DNA of 64,000 bases from an uncultured Flavobacteriaceae bacterium (GCA_947494715.1 CANLWG010000003.1:124001-188000), one strand, 5' to 3'. Positions 36,888-45,836 are shown, counted from the stretch's first letter. Notes: generated by a model not told the origin, from the letters alone. A program made the numbers and translations.

Positions 36888-38222
36888 TTAGTTGTTTTGT
36901 GTCAGTGGCCGAAACTTTTGCCAAAATTTGATGACCAATGCCCCACTACGGATAACCATCCAAAAGGTAAGGGCAATCCAAATGCCATATAACCCCCAAC
37001 CTAAATATTTACTTAAATAAAGCATGGGTACAAAGCCTAAAAAAGTAGCGGATAGCAATATATTTCTCAAGTATTTCATTTCACCTAGCCCCTTAAAGAG
37101 GCCATCTAGTACAAATGCCATGGAATTTATCGGCAACCCTATGATCAAAATAAAAAAGATACTGTAAAAAGTCTCGAGAACAATTTCATCGTTAGAAAAA
37201 ATATCCCCTAAAGGCTTATAAAAAAGAAAACCAATTAGGACCAGAATAAGACTGACCACTAGGCCATATTGGGTTATTCTTTTGGTCAATCGCCATAAGC
37301 CATGGAAATCCCTGGCCCCCAAAAGTCGTCCTCCCATAATATTGCCTGCTGCGGCATATCCATCAATGAAAAAGGCAGAAAACAGCCAAAGGTTAATGGC
37401 TATGGTATGGGCTCCAATATATCTATCACCCAAATTGGCCGCCTCACGTACCGCCAAAATTAAGGCAACGTTCAGGGCTATTGCCCGTACAAAAAGATTT
37501 AGGCTCATGCCTATTAACCTTCCCAGTTCTTGATGTATCGGCAATTGAAGCTTTAAACGAATATCCGTTTTTGTAATCAAGAGAATGAATGCCATCAGGG
37601 CCATTATACTTTGGGCAATAAGACTGGCCCAGGCCGCTCCTTCCAAATAAAGCGGTTCCAAAATGCCGTCTATGCCGAAGACCAGGATGAAGTCCAGTAC
37701 AATATTCAGTACCGCACCGGTTATGGCAATTAGCATGGGCCAGAAGGTGTTTTGAAGCCCTGTAAAAATGCCTATTACCGCAAAGACGAAGAGCGTTAAA
37801 GGAAATCCCCAGACCCGAATTGAATAATAGGAGATACAATACTGTAATATCTTGCCAGAAGCGTTCATTAAACGAAAAATATCATCGACCAAAAAAATTG
37901 TTGAAAGTAAAATGAGAATGCTGAGTGCAATATTCAGATAGATGGCCTGTGCGGGCAAGGTTTTTACCTCTTCCAATCGCCCGGCGCCCAAATATTGTGC
38001 TATAAGGGCCGAAATTGCGCTACGTGTCTGTCCCAAGACCCAAATTAGCATAGATAGAAACGAGCCTACAATACCTGCAGCGGCCAAAGATTCCAGTCCA
38101 TCCACAGGAATGTTTCCCACAATGGCAGTATCGGTTATTGATAAAATGGGCTCTGCAATTCCGGCAACGGTTGCGGGAACCGCAAGTTTGTTAATGGTCT
38201 TAAAACTAATGGCGGTTTTCAA
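36888..38222 (-). CDS. MATE family efflux transporter
   Basis: 444 residues, twelve membrane spans in two repeats, DinF subgroup style. N-terminal TINKLAVPATVAGIAEPILSITDTAIVGNI carries the conserved proline and aspartate of MATE proteins. Cation-coupled drug or metabolite efflux is expected. It is 15 bp after the GNAT gene on the same strand. Confidence 0.88.
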   Translation of the reverse strand: MKTAISFKTINKLAVPATVAGIAEPILSITDTAIVGNIPVDGLESLAAAGIVGSFLSMLIWVLGQTRSAISALIAQYLGAGRLEEVKTLPAQAIYLNIALSILILLSTIFLVDDIFRLMNASGKILQYCISYYSIRVWGFPLTLFVFAVIGIFTGLQNTFWPMLIAITGAVLNIVLDFILVFGIDGILEPLYLEGAAWASLIAQSIMALMAFILLITKTDIRLKLQLPIHQELGRLIGMSLNLFVRAIALNVALILAVREAANLGDRYIGAHTIAINLWLFSAFFIDGYAAAGNIMGGRLLGARDFHGLWRLTKRITQYGLVVSLILVLIGFLFYKPLGDIFSNDEIVLETFYSIFFILIIGLPINSMAFVLDGLFKGLGEMKYLRNILLSATFLGFVPMLYLSKYLGWGLYGIWIALTFWMVIRSGALVIKFWQKFRPLTQNN

Positions 38223-38237
38223 GGAGAGGTCTGGAAA

Positions 38238-38738
38238 TTAAAAAAGTAGTTCATAACAATGGAAAGGATGTTCACTTTGTTTTGGAAAGTAAATATCTCC
38301 TAATTTTTCATACCCCCTTGTTTCATAGAATTTTTGATTACGCCTATTTTGGCTAAAAGTGTCAAGACGTACAGAAGTGAAGCCATTTTCCTTGGCATAT
38401 TTTTCAGCAAAATCCATTAGTTGTTGTGCGTACCCCTTTCCCTGATATTTCGGATGTATGGATAGCCTATGAATATAGACATTGTTTCCATTGGGAGTCA
38501 ACCATGTTATAGGCATATACTCTTCGTCCATCAGAGTTGAGATTACGATGGTACCAATTGCTGAACCATCCAATATCAGTACATAGAGCTCCCCTCTTTC
38601 AATATCCTTTTCAAATGCGTTTTGGGAGGGGTAGTGTTCGTTCCACTGGAAAATCCCCCTTTTTGTCATATGGACGGCGCAGGCTTTGGTTATGGTGAGT
38701 ATTTCAGGGATTTCCCCTATTTTTGCACGTCTTATCAC
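38238..38738 (-). CDS. GNAT family N-acetyltransferase
   Basis: 166 residues from a GTG codon at 38738. The acetyl-CoA loop is HPKYQGKGYAQQLMDFAEKYA (Q/R-x2-G-x-G/A); the C-terminal QNRRNQKFYETRGYEKLGDIYFPKQ is the usual beta-hairpin end. The open frame reaches 38840, but it would overlap the start of uspA and encodes an unlike Cys/Tyr-rich leader. Substrate unknown. Confidence 0.78.
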   Translation of the reverse strand: MIRRAKIGEIPEILTITKACAVHMTKRGIFQWNEHYPSQNAFEKDIERGELYVLILDGSAIGTIVISTLMDEEYMPITWLTPNGNNVYIHRLSIHPKYQGKGYAQQLMDFAEKYAKENGFTSVRLDTFSQNRRNQKFYETRGYEKLGDIYFPKQSEHPFHCYELLF

Positions 38739-38788
38739 AGTTACTTTATTTATTGTAAATTTAGAGTAATAATCATAATAGTAGGAAC

Positions 38789-39586
38789 ATGGACAAAATT
38801 CTGGTACCGATAGGTACCTCTCCTGATTCTCATGAAACACTGCAATATGCAGTAGATTTTGCCGTAAAATTTTCTTTTGACATTTGTGTTATGGAGGCGT
38901 TCAGTGTAACGACCAAGGCAGGTAGTCTAGGAAATGTTAAGGAAAAGGTAGCTGAAAGTGGCAAAGAGCGCCTAAAGCAAGTGGTCGCAAAGGTAGATGC
39001 CAAGGGAATTTCTATACAGATAGTGACCTATAATGGGGATATCATTGATGGCATTAAGGAAATCGACGCGGAATTGGGCATAGACTTCATCATTATTGCT
39101 CCGCGAAGTTCGGATATCAAGGAAGAATTGTATTTGGGCAATGTTTCCGGACGTATCATTAAAAGGACTGATATACCTACCTTGATTATTCCCAAAGGAA
39201 CCCAATACAAGCCTTTTAAAAAGATATTAACTGCCTTTAAATCTGGAATTTTGAAAAGAAACCGGATTTTAGATCCGCTCATTGCCATAAAAAAGAAACA
39301 CAGGTCTAAGGTGAATTTACTGCTCGTAAAGACTCCAGGATACTCGGATGAGGATTTGCAGGTAAATACAGCTTTGATGGATATTTGTTCCAATCTGACC
39401 ATTACGGAGAATGCAACAACATATCATGGTGTTTTGGAGCATTTTCAATCCCTAAATCCTGATTTGCTCTGTGTATTTAGGAGAAAGAGAGGCTTCTTTA
39501 AAAAATTGTGGGAGAAGAATACCATCTTGAAATCGGAATTTTCGGTTCCTATCCCGGTATTGGTATTGAGCGTTAAGAAAGATTGA
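38789..39586 (+). CDS. Universal stress protein (UspA family)
   Basis: 265 residues, two tandem Usp domains. First: KILVPIGTSPDSHETLQYAVDFA with the ATP-type loop in the first 145 residues, ending IPTLIIPKG. Second: degenerate, about residues 146-265, ending VPIPVLVLSVKKD. Divergent from GNAT, with a -7-like TAAATTTAG region 40 bp upstream. Confidence 0.88.
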   Translation: MDKILVPIGTSPDSHETLQYAVDFAVKFSFDICVMEAFSVTTKAGSLGNVKEKVAESGKERLKQVVAKVDAKGISIQIVTYNGDIIDGIKEIDAELGIDFIIIAPRSSDIKEELYLGNVSGRIIKRTDIPTLIIPKGTQYKPFKKILTAFKSGILKRNRILDPLIAIKKKHRSKVNLLLVKTPGYSDEDLQVNTALMDICSNLTITENATTYHGVLEHFQSLNPDLLCVFRRKRGFFKKLWEKNTILKSEFSVPIPVLVLSVKKD

Positions 39587-39651
39587 TTTGCATTTTGATA
39601 CTTTCTCAAAAAGTAGTTCCTTTGATGCCTAATTTTTTGGGGGATTAGCCT

Positions 39652-39677
39652 GCCCGACTGAAGTCGTTCAGGCGGGC
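39652..39677. repeat. Short palindromic repeat before the GIY-YIG gene
   Basis: GCCCG-A-CTGAA-GTCG-TTCAG-G-CGGGC: two paired 5-bp blocks on each side, with one A/G mismatch. No T-tract follows. It lies between uspA and the GIY-YIG gene and looks like a dispersed REP-type unit. Confidence 0.5.
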
Positions 39678-39718
39678 TCAGGAGGCAAACGTTAAATTAA
39701 ATTTATCAGTAGTAAAGA

Positions 39719-40033
<315 letters not shown>

Positions 40034-40043
40034 GTAAACACTA

Positions 40044-40078
40044 GGGTTTCAAGAATTTTATTTTTGAAACCCTTTTTT
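40044..40078 (+). terminator. Terminator after tRNA-Ala
   Basis: GGGTTTCAA and TTGAAACCC pair across an 11-nt loop and are followed by six Ts. It lies inside the element, so the element brings a new terminator for the tRNA. Confidence 0.85.
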
Positions 40079-40129
40079 ATTTGCACTCAATTTGCACTCA
40101 AAATTTGGCTTTTTATGGTCTTATATGGG
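40079..40129. repeat. Left arm-type direct repeat
   Basis: A 26-bp block, 40079-40104, holding two copies of TTTGCACTCAA, is exactly repeated at 57308-57333 in the same orientation. After it, TATGGTCTTATATGG at 40114-40128 is nearly repeated at 57343-57357 and resembles 53115-53131. The placement near both element ends suggests binding sites for the integrase arm domain or a directionality factor. Confidence 0.6.
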
Positions 40130-40267
40130 TTAATTTAATGGATTTACTAAACAAGTGAGGTGCTACTGTATTACTTTCATTATTCGGTTTGTATAATGAA
40201 GTTGCATCCAGCCATGTGTAATAGTTGTTTGCAAATAGATTTCCTGCTCCAAACAGTTCTGTCCTTT

Positions 40268-40318
40268 CTTAGGATCTAGTGCCGCCAGGTGTGAGAGTTC
40301 GAGTCTCTCTGCCTGTAC
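40268..40318 (+). pseudogene. 3' half of a tRNA-Leu (UAG), without 5' half
   Basis: Begins at the anticodon loop CTTAGGA (anticodon TAG at 40270-40272), followed by stem TCTAG, a long class-II variable arm (TGCCGCCAGGTG), a perfect T-arm stem GAGAG/CTCTC with loop TTCGAGT and an acceptor-like TGCCTGT A. No matching 5' half (expected ACAGGCA) is seen upstream. It cannot be a working tRNA alone. It resembles an attachment-site scar from another tRNA. Confidence 0.7.
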
Positions 40319-40329
40319 AAAGGGAAATT

Positions 40330-40353
40330 CGACTTTTAGGAGTCGGCTTTTTT
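40330..40353 (+). terminator. Terminator after the Leu(UAG) fragment
   Basis: CGACT and AGTCG pair, followed by GC and six Ts. The downstream bases TTTATTTCTGGTCAAACA recur in changed form after the Leu(CAA) fragment (TTTATTTCAGGTACAACA). Confidence 0.65.
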
Positions 40354-40435
40354 ATTTCTGGTCAAACAAATCGGTGCTCTACTCTATTTTAAAAAGCAGA
40401 TAATTAAGTATCAGAAATCATTGAAGGAATTAATT

Positions 40436-40478
40436 GGGCTGACGGGCGAGGGTACTGGTTCGAATTCAGGAAGGCCTT
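40436..40478 (+). pseudogene. Possible third, decayed tRNA 3' fragment
   Basis: Contains a B-box-like GGTTCGAATTC with a T-stem of four pairs (CTGG and TCAG) and one mismatch. The loop-like CTGACGG before it would give anticodon GAC (Val), but the anticodon stem does not pair well. Too decayed to assign. Confidence 0.35.
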
Positions 40479-40573
40479 TTGATAAATTCAAGGCTTCAAG
40501 GAAATTCATTTTTCCAAAGCTTTTTCATTTGCCCATAGATTTTTTATTCTAAAAGGTTAAAATAGAAATACAA

Positions 40574-40626
40574 CTGAGTTCAAAATCCAGTTCTTCGGAG
40601 TGTGGGTTCGATTCCCGCCTCGAGTA
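40574..40626 (+). pseudogene. 3' half of a tRNA-Leu (CAA), without 5' half
   Basis: Loop TTCAAAA with anticodon CAA at 40581-40583, followed by stem TCCAG (its 5' partner reads CTGAG, so the intact tRNA's CTGGA is lost), variable arm TTCTTCGGAGT, T-stem GTGGG/CCCGC with loop TTCGATT, and acceptor-like CTCGAGT plus A. The D-arm and 5' acceptor are absent. As for the Leu(UAG) piece, this looks like an attachment scar. Confidence 0.7.
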
Positions 40627-40636
40627 CTTAAAGGGA

Positions 40637-40665
40637 AAGCCGGGATTTACGTATCGGCTTTTTTA
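40637..40665 (+). terminator. Terminator after the Leu(CAA) fragment
   Basis: AAGCCG and CGGCTT pair across a 12-nt loop, followed by TTTT. The flanks (AAAGGGAAA before, TTTATTTC after) match those of the Leu(UAG) fragment's terminator. Confidence 0.65.
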
Positions 40666-40803
40666 TTTCAGGTACAACATTCTAGTTTTTTTACTTCATT
40701 TAACAAAAATGTTTCTGAATGAATACTTTTTATGATTTTACTAACCAAATCATGTGTTAGTCAGAGCCTCCTTCGTTCTAGCTCAAGACGGGGTCTTTAT
40801 TCG

Positions 40804-40836
40804 GATAGTTACATTCATTTGTAACTATCTTTTTTC
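40804..40836 (+). terminator. Terminator in the left-end array
   Basis: GATAGTTAC and GTAACTATC pair perfectly across 8 nt, followed by six Ts. No gene precedes it on this strand; the bases after it (TTTTGGTCAAACA) resemble those after the Leu(UAG) terminator. It may mark another lost module. Confidence 0.75.
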
Positions 40837-40935
40837 TTTTGGTCAAACAACTGAAGATTTTGCCTTAATAGTCGAGGTGCGTTCTGAAACCCGTGCGAGT
40901 AAAAAATCCATTCTGAATTATTGAAAAACCCAAAT

Positions 40936-40997
40936 TTTTTCGAGTCTTACGCCTTTAAAGGCTCTAAAAACTTATAGCTAAATATCGACTCGAAAAA
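40936..40997. other. Nested inverted repeat, possible structured RNA or terminator
   Basis: TTTTTCGAGTC (40936-40946) and GACTCGAAAAA (40987-40997) form an 11-bp outer stem. Inside it GCCTTTAAAGGC (40951-40962) is a perfect palindrome. T-runs lie on both sides. It lies 140 bp beyond the last sulfatase stop, so it may end the minus-strand PUL transcript, but the loop is larger than in ordinary terminators. The rest of 40837-41136 shows no gene. Confidence 0.4.
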
Positions 40998-41136
40998 TGT
41001 TTTTTTGCCATTATATGGAATAAGCGAATCCTCCTTAATGCTGGTATAATTGATGAAATACAAATAGTATAATTAAACGAAGTATTTCATCCATGTCTGT
41101 TATTTGGAAATGTATTTTAACACTATGAATATTGGT

Positions 41137-42672
41137 TTATCTGTTTCGGATGCTATTCAATTCCGCCAATAGTTCTTTTACCAGTTCTGGTTTTTCATGA
41201 TATAGATTGGTAGTTTCCGAGGGGTCATCTGCCAAATTATAGAGTTGTCCTTCCGCCTCTCCTTCTTGTGGTTTCACTTCCACGGGAGTAGAAAAACCAC
41301 CCGAACCTCTTTTTTCGATGAGTTTCCAATCTCCTTTTCTTATTGCAAAAAAGCCTTTTGAAGAATGATGCACTATAGGCATAGCTTCAGATACCTGATC
41401 TTCATTTTCTAAAAGTTCAGGGAGAATGCTCTGGCTATCTTCAGCCGTGCCTTTATTCAATCTAACCCCGACCACATCGGCACTGGTCGCCATTAAATTG
41501 GTGAGTGTAGTTCTGAAATCACTCTTGCTTCCTGTTTTCACCTTGCCCGGCCATCGGACTATAAAGGGAATCCGGTGTCCTCCTTCATAGATATCCGCCT
41601 TCATGCCTTTGTAGTTATGAGCAGCCTTATGATCAAACCGTTCTATAAAATCAGGCTTCCAGAAGGGGCCATTATCACTAGCAAATATCACAATGGTATT
41701 TTCTGAAAGACCACTTGCATCCAAACTCTTAAGAAAACTACCTACTTGGGCATCCACCATTTGCACAAAATCACCATATTGACCAGCTCCAGAACTTCCA
41801 TCGTAATTTTCTTTCGGCACCCAGGGGGAGTGCGGTGCTGCCAAGGGTAGATACAGAAAAAAGGGCTTTTCATCCTTTGATTGGGATTGGACAAATTTTT
41901 TGGCTTTATCAATAAACCTTGGTAAAACCTCATAGAAATCAAAGCCTTTCGCAATTCGTCCGGGACGCCAAAATGCACCTGTAGCATACGACCCTGTATC
42001 AAGGTCATTACCTGGTGTATGCTGATTTGGTAACACTGTCAATACATCATTTTCTAAGTAGCAATAGGGTTCCATATCCAATGAAGCCGGCAAAATATAA
42101 CTATAATCGAATCCATGATTTAGAGGCCCGTCAGTAGGTTTTTTAGTAAAATCCACCCAATCCCCATTCATTTGAGTGACCATCCCATATTCATTGGCAA
42201 CTATGGTCTTATCGTTTATTGAATCTTTGAATTCCTTCTTTAGAACCCAATCCAATCCAAGATGCCATTTACCAATAACTCCTGTGGTGTAGCCATTTGC
42301 TTGCAAAAGTGAAGCAACAGTTGTCCCTTCCCTTTCCAATAAAGCCTTCCCATATCCCCTCAGTACGCCTTGCGGCAATCTGCTCCTCCAACAATACCTA
42401 CCAGTAAGGATGCCATATCGAGTGGGTGTACAAACTGAAGAGGGAGAATGCGCATCTGTAAACCGCATTCCTTCGGAAGCTAGTTGATCGATATGAGGTG
42501 TTTTTATTTTAGATTCTGAATTGTAGATTGACACATCTCCATAGCCCAAATCATCTGCCAAAATATAGACAATATTGGGATTCTTTATAAGCTCTTTTTT
42601 CTTACATGATATACCCAATACTCCTATGATTAGAGCCAAAGCGATTATTCCAAATATTTTTTCTTTCTTCAT
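41137..42672 (-). CDS. S1-family sulfatase, lipoprotein
   Basis: 511 residues. Type I (formylglycine) sulfatase that removes sulfate esters. Lipobox GISC (cysteine 23). Metal aspartates D40 and D41 in ILADDLGYGD; the modified cysteine is C81 in VCTPTRYGILTG (CxPxR). Other kept motifs are VIGKWHLGLD and FASDNGPFW. The SulfAtlas subfamily is not assignable by eye. It is the last gene of the minus-strand PUL. A maturase (FGE or anSME) must come from elsewhere because none is in the window. Confidence 0.92.
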   Translation of the reverse strand: MKKEKIFGIIALALIIGVLGISCKKKELIKNPNIVYILADDLGYGDVSIYNSESKIKTPHIDQLASEGMRFTDAHSPSSVCTPTRYGILTGRYCWRSRLPQGVLRGYGKALLEREGTTVASLLQANGYTTGVIGKWHLGLDWVLKKEFKDSINDKTIVANEYGMVTQMNGDWVDFTKKPTDGPLNHGFDYSYILPASLDMEPYCYLENDVLTVLPNQHTPGNDLDTGSYATGAFWRPGRIAKGFDFYEVLPRFIDKAKKFVQSQSKDEKPFFLYLPLAAPHSPWVPKENYDGSSGAGQYGDFVQMVDAQVGSFLKSLDASGLSENTIVIFASDNGPFWKPDFIERFDHKAAHNYKGMKADIYEGGHRIPFIVRWPGKVKTGSKSDFRTTLTNLMATSADVVGVRLNKGTAEDSQSILPELLENEDQVSEAMPIVHHSSKGFFAIRKGDWKLIEKRGSGGFSTPVEVKPQEGEAEGQLYNLADDPSETTNLYHEKPELVKELLAELNSIRNR

Positions 42673-42817
42673 CGCAGTATAATAATTCGGTTAATTTTAA
42701 AAGCTTTAGAAGCAACATATATTCTTTCTTTGAAATTTACTTAAAGAAATAAGCTTGCCTTATATGCTGTAATTATATTTTATATTGATGACAACAAATT
42801 GAGTAAAATTTAAAACA

Positions 42818-42871
42818 GGAACAGAAGTTTCCTTCTGTCCCTATTTCTCAAAACTAACTCAACTCAAACTT
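42818..42871 (-). terminator. Terminator-like hairpin with the TTTGAGTT...AGTTTTG motif
   Basis: GGAACAGAAG and CTTCTGTCC pair around TTTC (one bulge), with the minus-strand T-tract beyond. It lies 70 bp after the sulfatase at 42911 on the minus strand and so may end that transcript. Just before it, on the minus strand, is TTTGAGTTGAGTTAGTTTTG (42850-42869), the same motif family as at 1331-1361 and antisense to the susC leader. Confidence 0.45.
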
Positions 42872-42910
42872 TTTTTGTTTCCATTTATAACAACTAAGAG
42901 CCGTTGATGA

Positions 42911-44302
42911 TTATTTACCTTTTTCCAAGCGTACAGATTTCAGCCATACTTTATGCAACTCCAAAAGTTCTTCTAGTTTTTCGGCATTAGATTCCGCCAA
43001 ATTATTTTGTTCTGAAACATCTTTGTCTAAATTAACAAGGAACAAGTCGGGGAGTTCGATTTTCTGATTTCTTCCCAGAGGTTCATTCACGTTCCCCATC
43101 AATTTCCAAGGCCCTTTACGAATTGCCCATTGAGCTGTTTTATCATCGTAACTTCCCAATTGCCAATGAACGACATCGTGTTGAGATTTGGTTTTTTTAT
43201 TTAGAATTATTGGCATAAGACTCTTTCCGTCTACTTTTTCTGAGACTTCGGATTCTGTAAGATCTGCAATTGTACTGAACCAGTCCATTTCGGTGGCAAC
43301 CTGATCGCGTACCTGATTGGCGGGTATCATCTTTGGATAGCGAATGATGGCAGGTACTCGAATACCCCCCTCGAACATGCTAAATTTACTTCCTCTATAC
43401 GGTCCGGCGTTACCTCCGCCCCAAAAAGCGCGTTCTTCAAGCGAGTGGCCATGATCCGATTGAAAAATCACTATGGTGTCTTCTGAAAGTCCCAATTCGT
43501 CAAGATAGTCCAGTATGTTTCCAATATTTTCATCTGTATTTGACAAGAAAGCGGCATACTCTTTCCTTGGAGTCGGTAAATCCTTATAGTGATCAAGCCA
43601 TTTCGTTTCTCCCTGATATGGGTAATGGGGAGCGTTAAATGCCCAATAGATAAAGAAAGGCTGCTCTTTCTTTTTATTAATGACCTCTTTTACTTCTTCC
43701 ACCATCAAATCTGTAAAATGCCGGCCCGGATAATATACCTCCTCTGTGTTCCTGTAGAGGTCGTGCTTATTCGGACCGTCCCAAAAGAAAAAATGGGAAT
43801 AATTATCTATACAACCCCGTTGATGCCCAAAGAAATAATCAAACCCTTGGCCGTTGGGAAGATTTTGTTCACGATGGCCCAAGTGCCACTTTCCTATCAA
43901 CGCTGTATAATAACCATTATCCTTGAGCATCTCGGCCAGAGTAATTTCCTCGGCGGGTAAACCATATTGTCCACTTTCCGCCGCACGTTCTGGTATAGGT
44001 ACATTATTTGGGAGACCGGCACTTAAGTTGGTCTTTCCCGTCATTAGGGCTGCCCTAGAGGGAGAGCAAATCGGTGCCGCAGCATAAAACTGGGTAAACC
44101 GCACCCCTTCCCTTGCTAGCCGATCCATATTTGGAGTATGCAAGTCTTTAGCCCCATATGAATTAACATCAATTGATCCTTGATCATCAGTCAATATAAC
44201 TATTACATTAGGCTTCAACTGATTGCCTTTTTGGGAATAAATCGACAACGATAAAAAAAGTAAAGAAAGAGTTTTACAGGCAAAAAATAAATTCTTCCTC
44301 AT
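42911..44302 (-). CDS. S1-family sulfatase
   Basis: 463 residues. Signal peptide (residues 1-23, cut near SQKG); no lipobox. Metal aspartates D39 and D40 in ILTDDQGSID; the formylglycine cysteine is C79 in APICSPSRAALMTGK (CSPSR, the commonest S1 form). IGKWHLGHR and FQSDHGHSLEERAFWGG follow the family. It is the middle of three sulfatases; the 108-bp gap to the upstream one has no clear promoter. Confidence 0.92.
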   Translation of the reverse strand: MRKNLFFACKTLSLLFLSLSIYSQKGNQLKPNVIVILTDDQGSIDVNSYGAKDLHTPNMDRLAREGVRFTQFYAAAPICSPSRAALMTGKTNLSAGLPNNVPIPERAAESGQYGLPAEEITLAEMLKDNGYYTALIGKWHLGHREQNLPNGQGFDYFFGHQRGCIDNYSHFFFWDGPNKHDLYRNTEEVYYPGRHFTDLMVEEVKEVINKKKEQPFFIYWAFNAPHYPYQGETKWLDHYKDLPTPRKEYAAFLSNTDENIGNILDYLDELGLSEDTIVIFQSDHGHSLEERAFWGGGNAGPYRGSKFSMFEGGIRVPAIIRYPKMIPANQVRDQVATEMDWFSTIADLTESEVSEKVDGKSLMPIILNKKTKSQHDVVHWQLGSYDDKTAQWAIRKGPWKLMGNVNEPLGRNQKIELPDLFLVNLDKDVSEQNNLAESNAEKLEELLELHKVWLKSVRLEKGK

Positions 44303-44331
44303 TACTGTTTATTTTAAATTCTCTGTTTTAG

Positions 44332-44353
44332 AAACTGTTTTGAGATACGTCGA
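44332..44353 (+). repeat. Possible partial copy of the 161-bp repeat end
   Basis: ACTGTTTTGAGATACGTCGATT differs from the left end of the 1138-1298 element (CCTGTTTTGAAATATGTCAATT) at four of 22 positions. No inverted partner is seen nearby, so this may be chance or a fragment. Confidence 0.3.
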
Positions 44354-44410
44354 TTATTATATAAATGAATTCACTAAATTTTTTAGATAATAGAAATATG
44401 CCTAATTAGT

Positions 44411-45802
44411 TCATTCTTTATAGAAAGTATTTTTATGTACTTCGGAATACTCAGTCAATTTATTTGCTAATTCCGGATATTGCCCATGGACATCGGTAGT
44501 TTCGTAAGGATCATTTTTCATGTCAAATAATGAAACTCCTATTTCTTTTGAGATATAGTTTCCAGGTTTTCCATCATTTCCGTGACTCTCAACATGCCGA
44601 TAATCATGTGCTAAATGCAACTTCCAACGCCCATCTTTCGAGAATACACCCTCCAAATTTTTCCCATTTGAAAAAGCATGATATTCTCTTCTGTAGACCC
44701 CATTTGCATTTCCTTTTAGTATCGATAAAACATTTTCGCCATCCAATTTATAATCAGGTAATGGACTATTAGCCAATGCGCAAATAGTGGGCATTAAATC
44801 AATAGAATAGAGAAACTTGTCCGAATACTGATTTGGAGGTATGACCCCCGGATATTTGACAATCAACTGTGTTCTTAGACCACCATCAAAAGAAGTAGCC
44901 TTAGCTTCACGGAACGGTGTTTTTCCAGCATGGTTTCCAAAACCTGACCATGGGCCATTATCCGAAGAAAACACAACTAAAGTATTATTGTCCAAACCAA
45001 GGTTTTTCAACTTTTCTTCTATTAGGCCGATACTATAATCCAATTCCATAATAACATCCCCATACAATCCCTTGCCTGACTTACCTTCAAACTCATCACT
45101 ACAAAAGATAGGAACATGTGGCATGGAGTATGCCAAATACAGAAAGAAAGGCTTTTGCTTTTGCTCTTCAATAAAATTAAGCGCATAATTAGTACTCCAT
45201 TTAGTCAGCGATTTTTGTTTAAGAGAATCTACATCTTGAATGATAATTTCGCCGTTTTCCCAATATTGAAGTGGATCTTTTCCCCACCTTTCCGGATCCA
45301 CTGGGTGATGTCTCCACATGTCGTTGGAATACATCAAACCCGCAGTTACATCAAAACCTCTTTTCTCCGGCCGTGTTTCCGGGGTATCTCCCAAGTGCCA
45401 TTTACCGAACCATCCGGTTGCATATCCACCCTTCTTAAGCTGTTGTGCCAACGTTGCATATTGAGGATCTAAACCTCTAGCTCGAGGGGGATGCGCACCA
45501 AAAACTTTTGTCCGTCCTGGATAACAACCCGTTAGCAATGCAGCCCGTGAAGCTGAGCAGATAGCTTGAGGTACGTGAAAGTTTGTAAACGTGGTGCCTT
45601 CCTTAGCCAATTGGGAAATATTTGGAGTAGGTTGATTAGCGTCTTCAAACGGTGAAAAATCTGAATATCCAGAATCATCCAAAAATATAATAACGACATT
45701 TGGTTTTATTTTAGGTTGCACTAGACCGTTATTTGGTTTTCCTGAGCTGCAAGAGCTCAAAAAAAACGTCCCGAGCACCCATATATAGAATAGTTTTTTC
45801 AC
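44411..45802 (-). CDS. S1-family sulfatase, lipoprotein
   Basis: 463 residues. Lipobox LSSC (cysteine 18). Metal aspartates D42 and D43 in IFLDDSGYSD; formylglycine cysteine C82 in QAICSASRAALLTG, the CxAxR form that occurs in many Bacteroidota sulfatases. WFGKWHLGD and FSSDNGPWSG follow. It begins 34 bp after the susD stop and is the first sulfatase of the operon. With the other two, three different recognition specificities are likely. Confidence 0.92.
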   Translation of the reverse strand: MKKLFYIWVLGTFFLSSCSSGKPNNGLVQPKIKPNVVIIFLDDSGYSDFSPFEDANQPTPNISQLAKEGTTFTNFHVPQAICSASRAALLTGCYPGRTKVFGAHPPRARGLDPQYATLAQQLKKGGYATGWFGKWHLGDTPETRPEKRGFDVTAGLMYSNDMWRHHPVDPERWGKDPLQYWENGEIIIQDVDSLKQKSLTKWSTNYALNFIEEQKQKPFFLYLAYSMPHVPIFCSDEFEGKSGKGLYGDVIMELDYSIGLIEEKLKNLGLDNNTLVVFSSDNGPWSGFGNHAGKTPFREAKATSFDGGLRTQLIVKYPGVIPPNQYSDKFLYSIDLMPTICALANSPLPDYKLDGENVLSILKGNANGVYRREYHAFSNGKNLEGVFSKDGRWKLHLAHDYRHVESHGNDGKPGNYISKEIGVSLFDMKNDPYETTDVHGQYPELANKLTEYSEVHKNTFYKE

Positions 45803-45836
45803 AAATCTCTATTTTCAAAAAGTTTAAAGCACTTCA

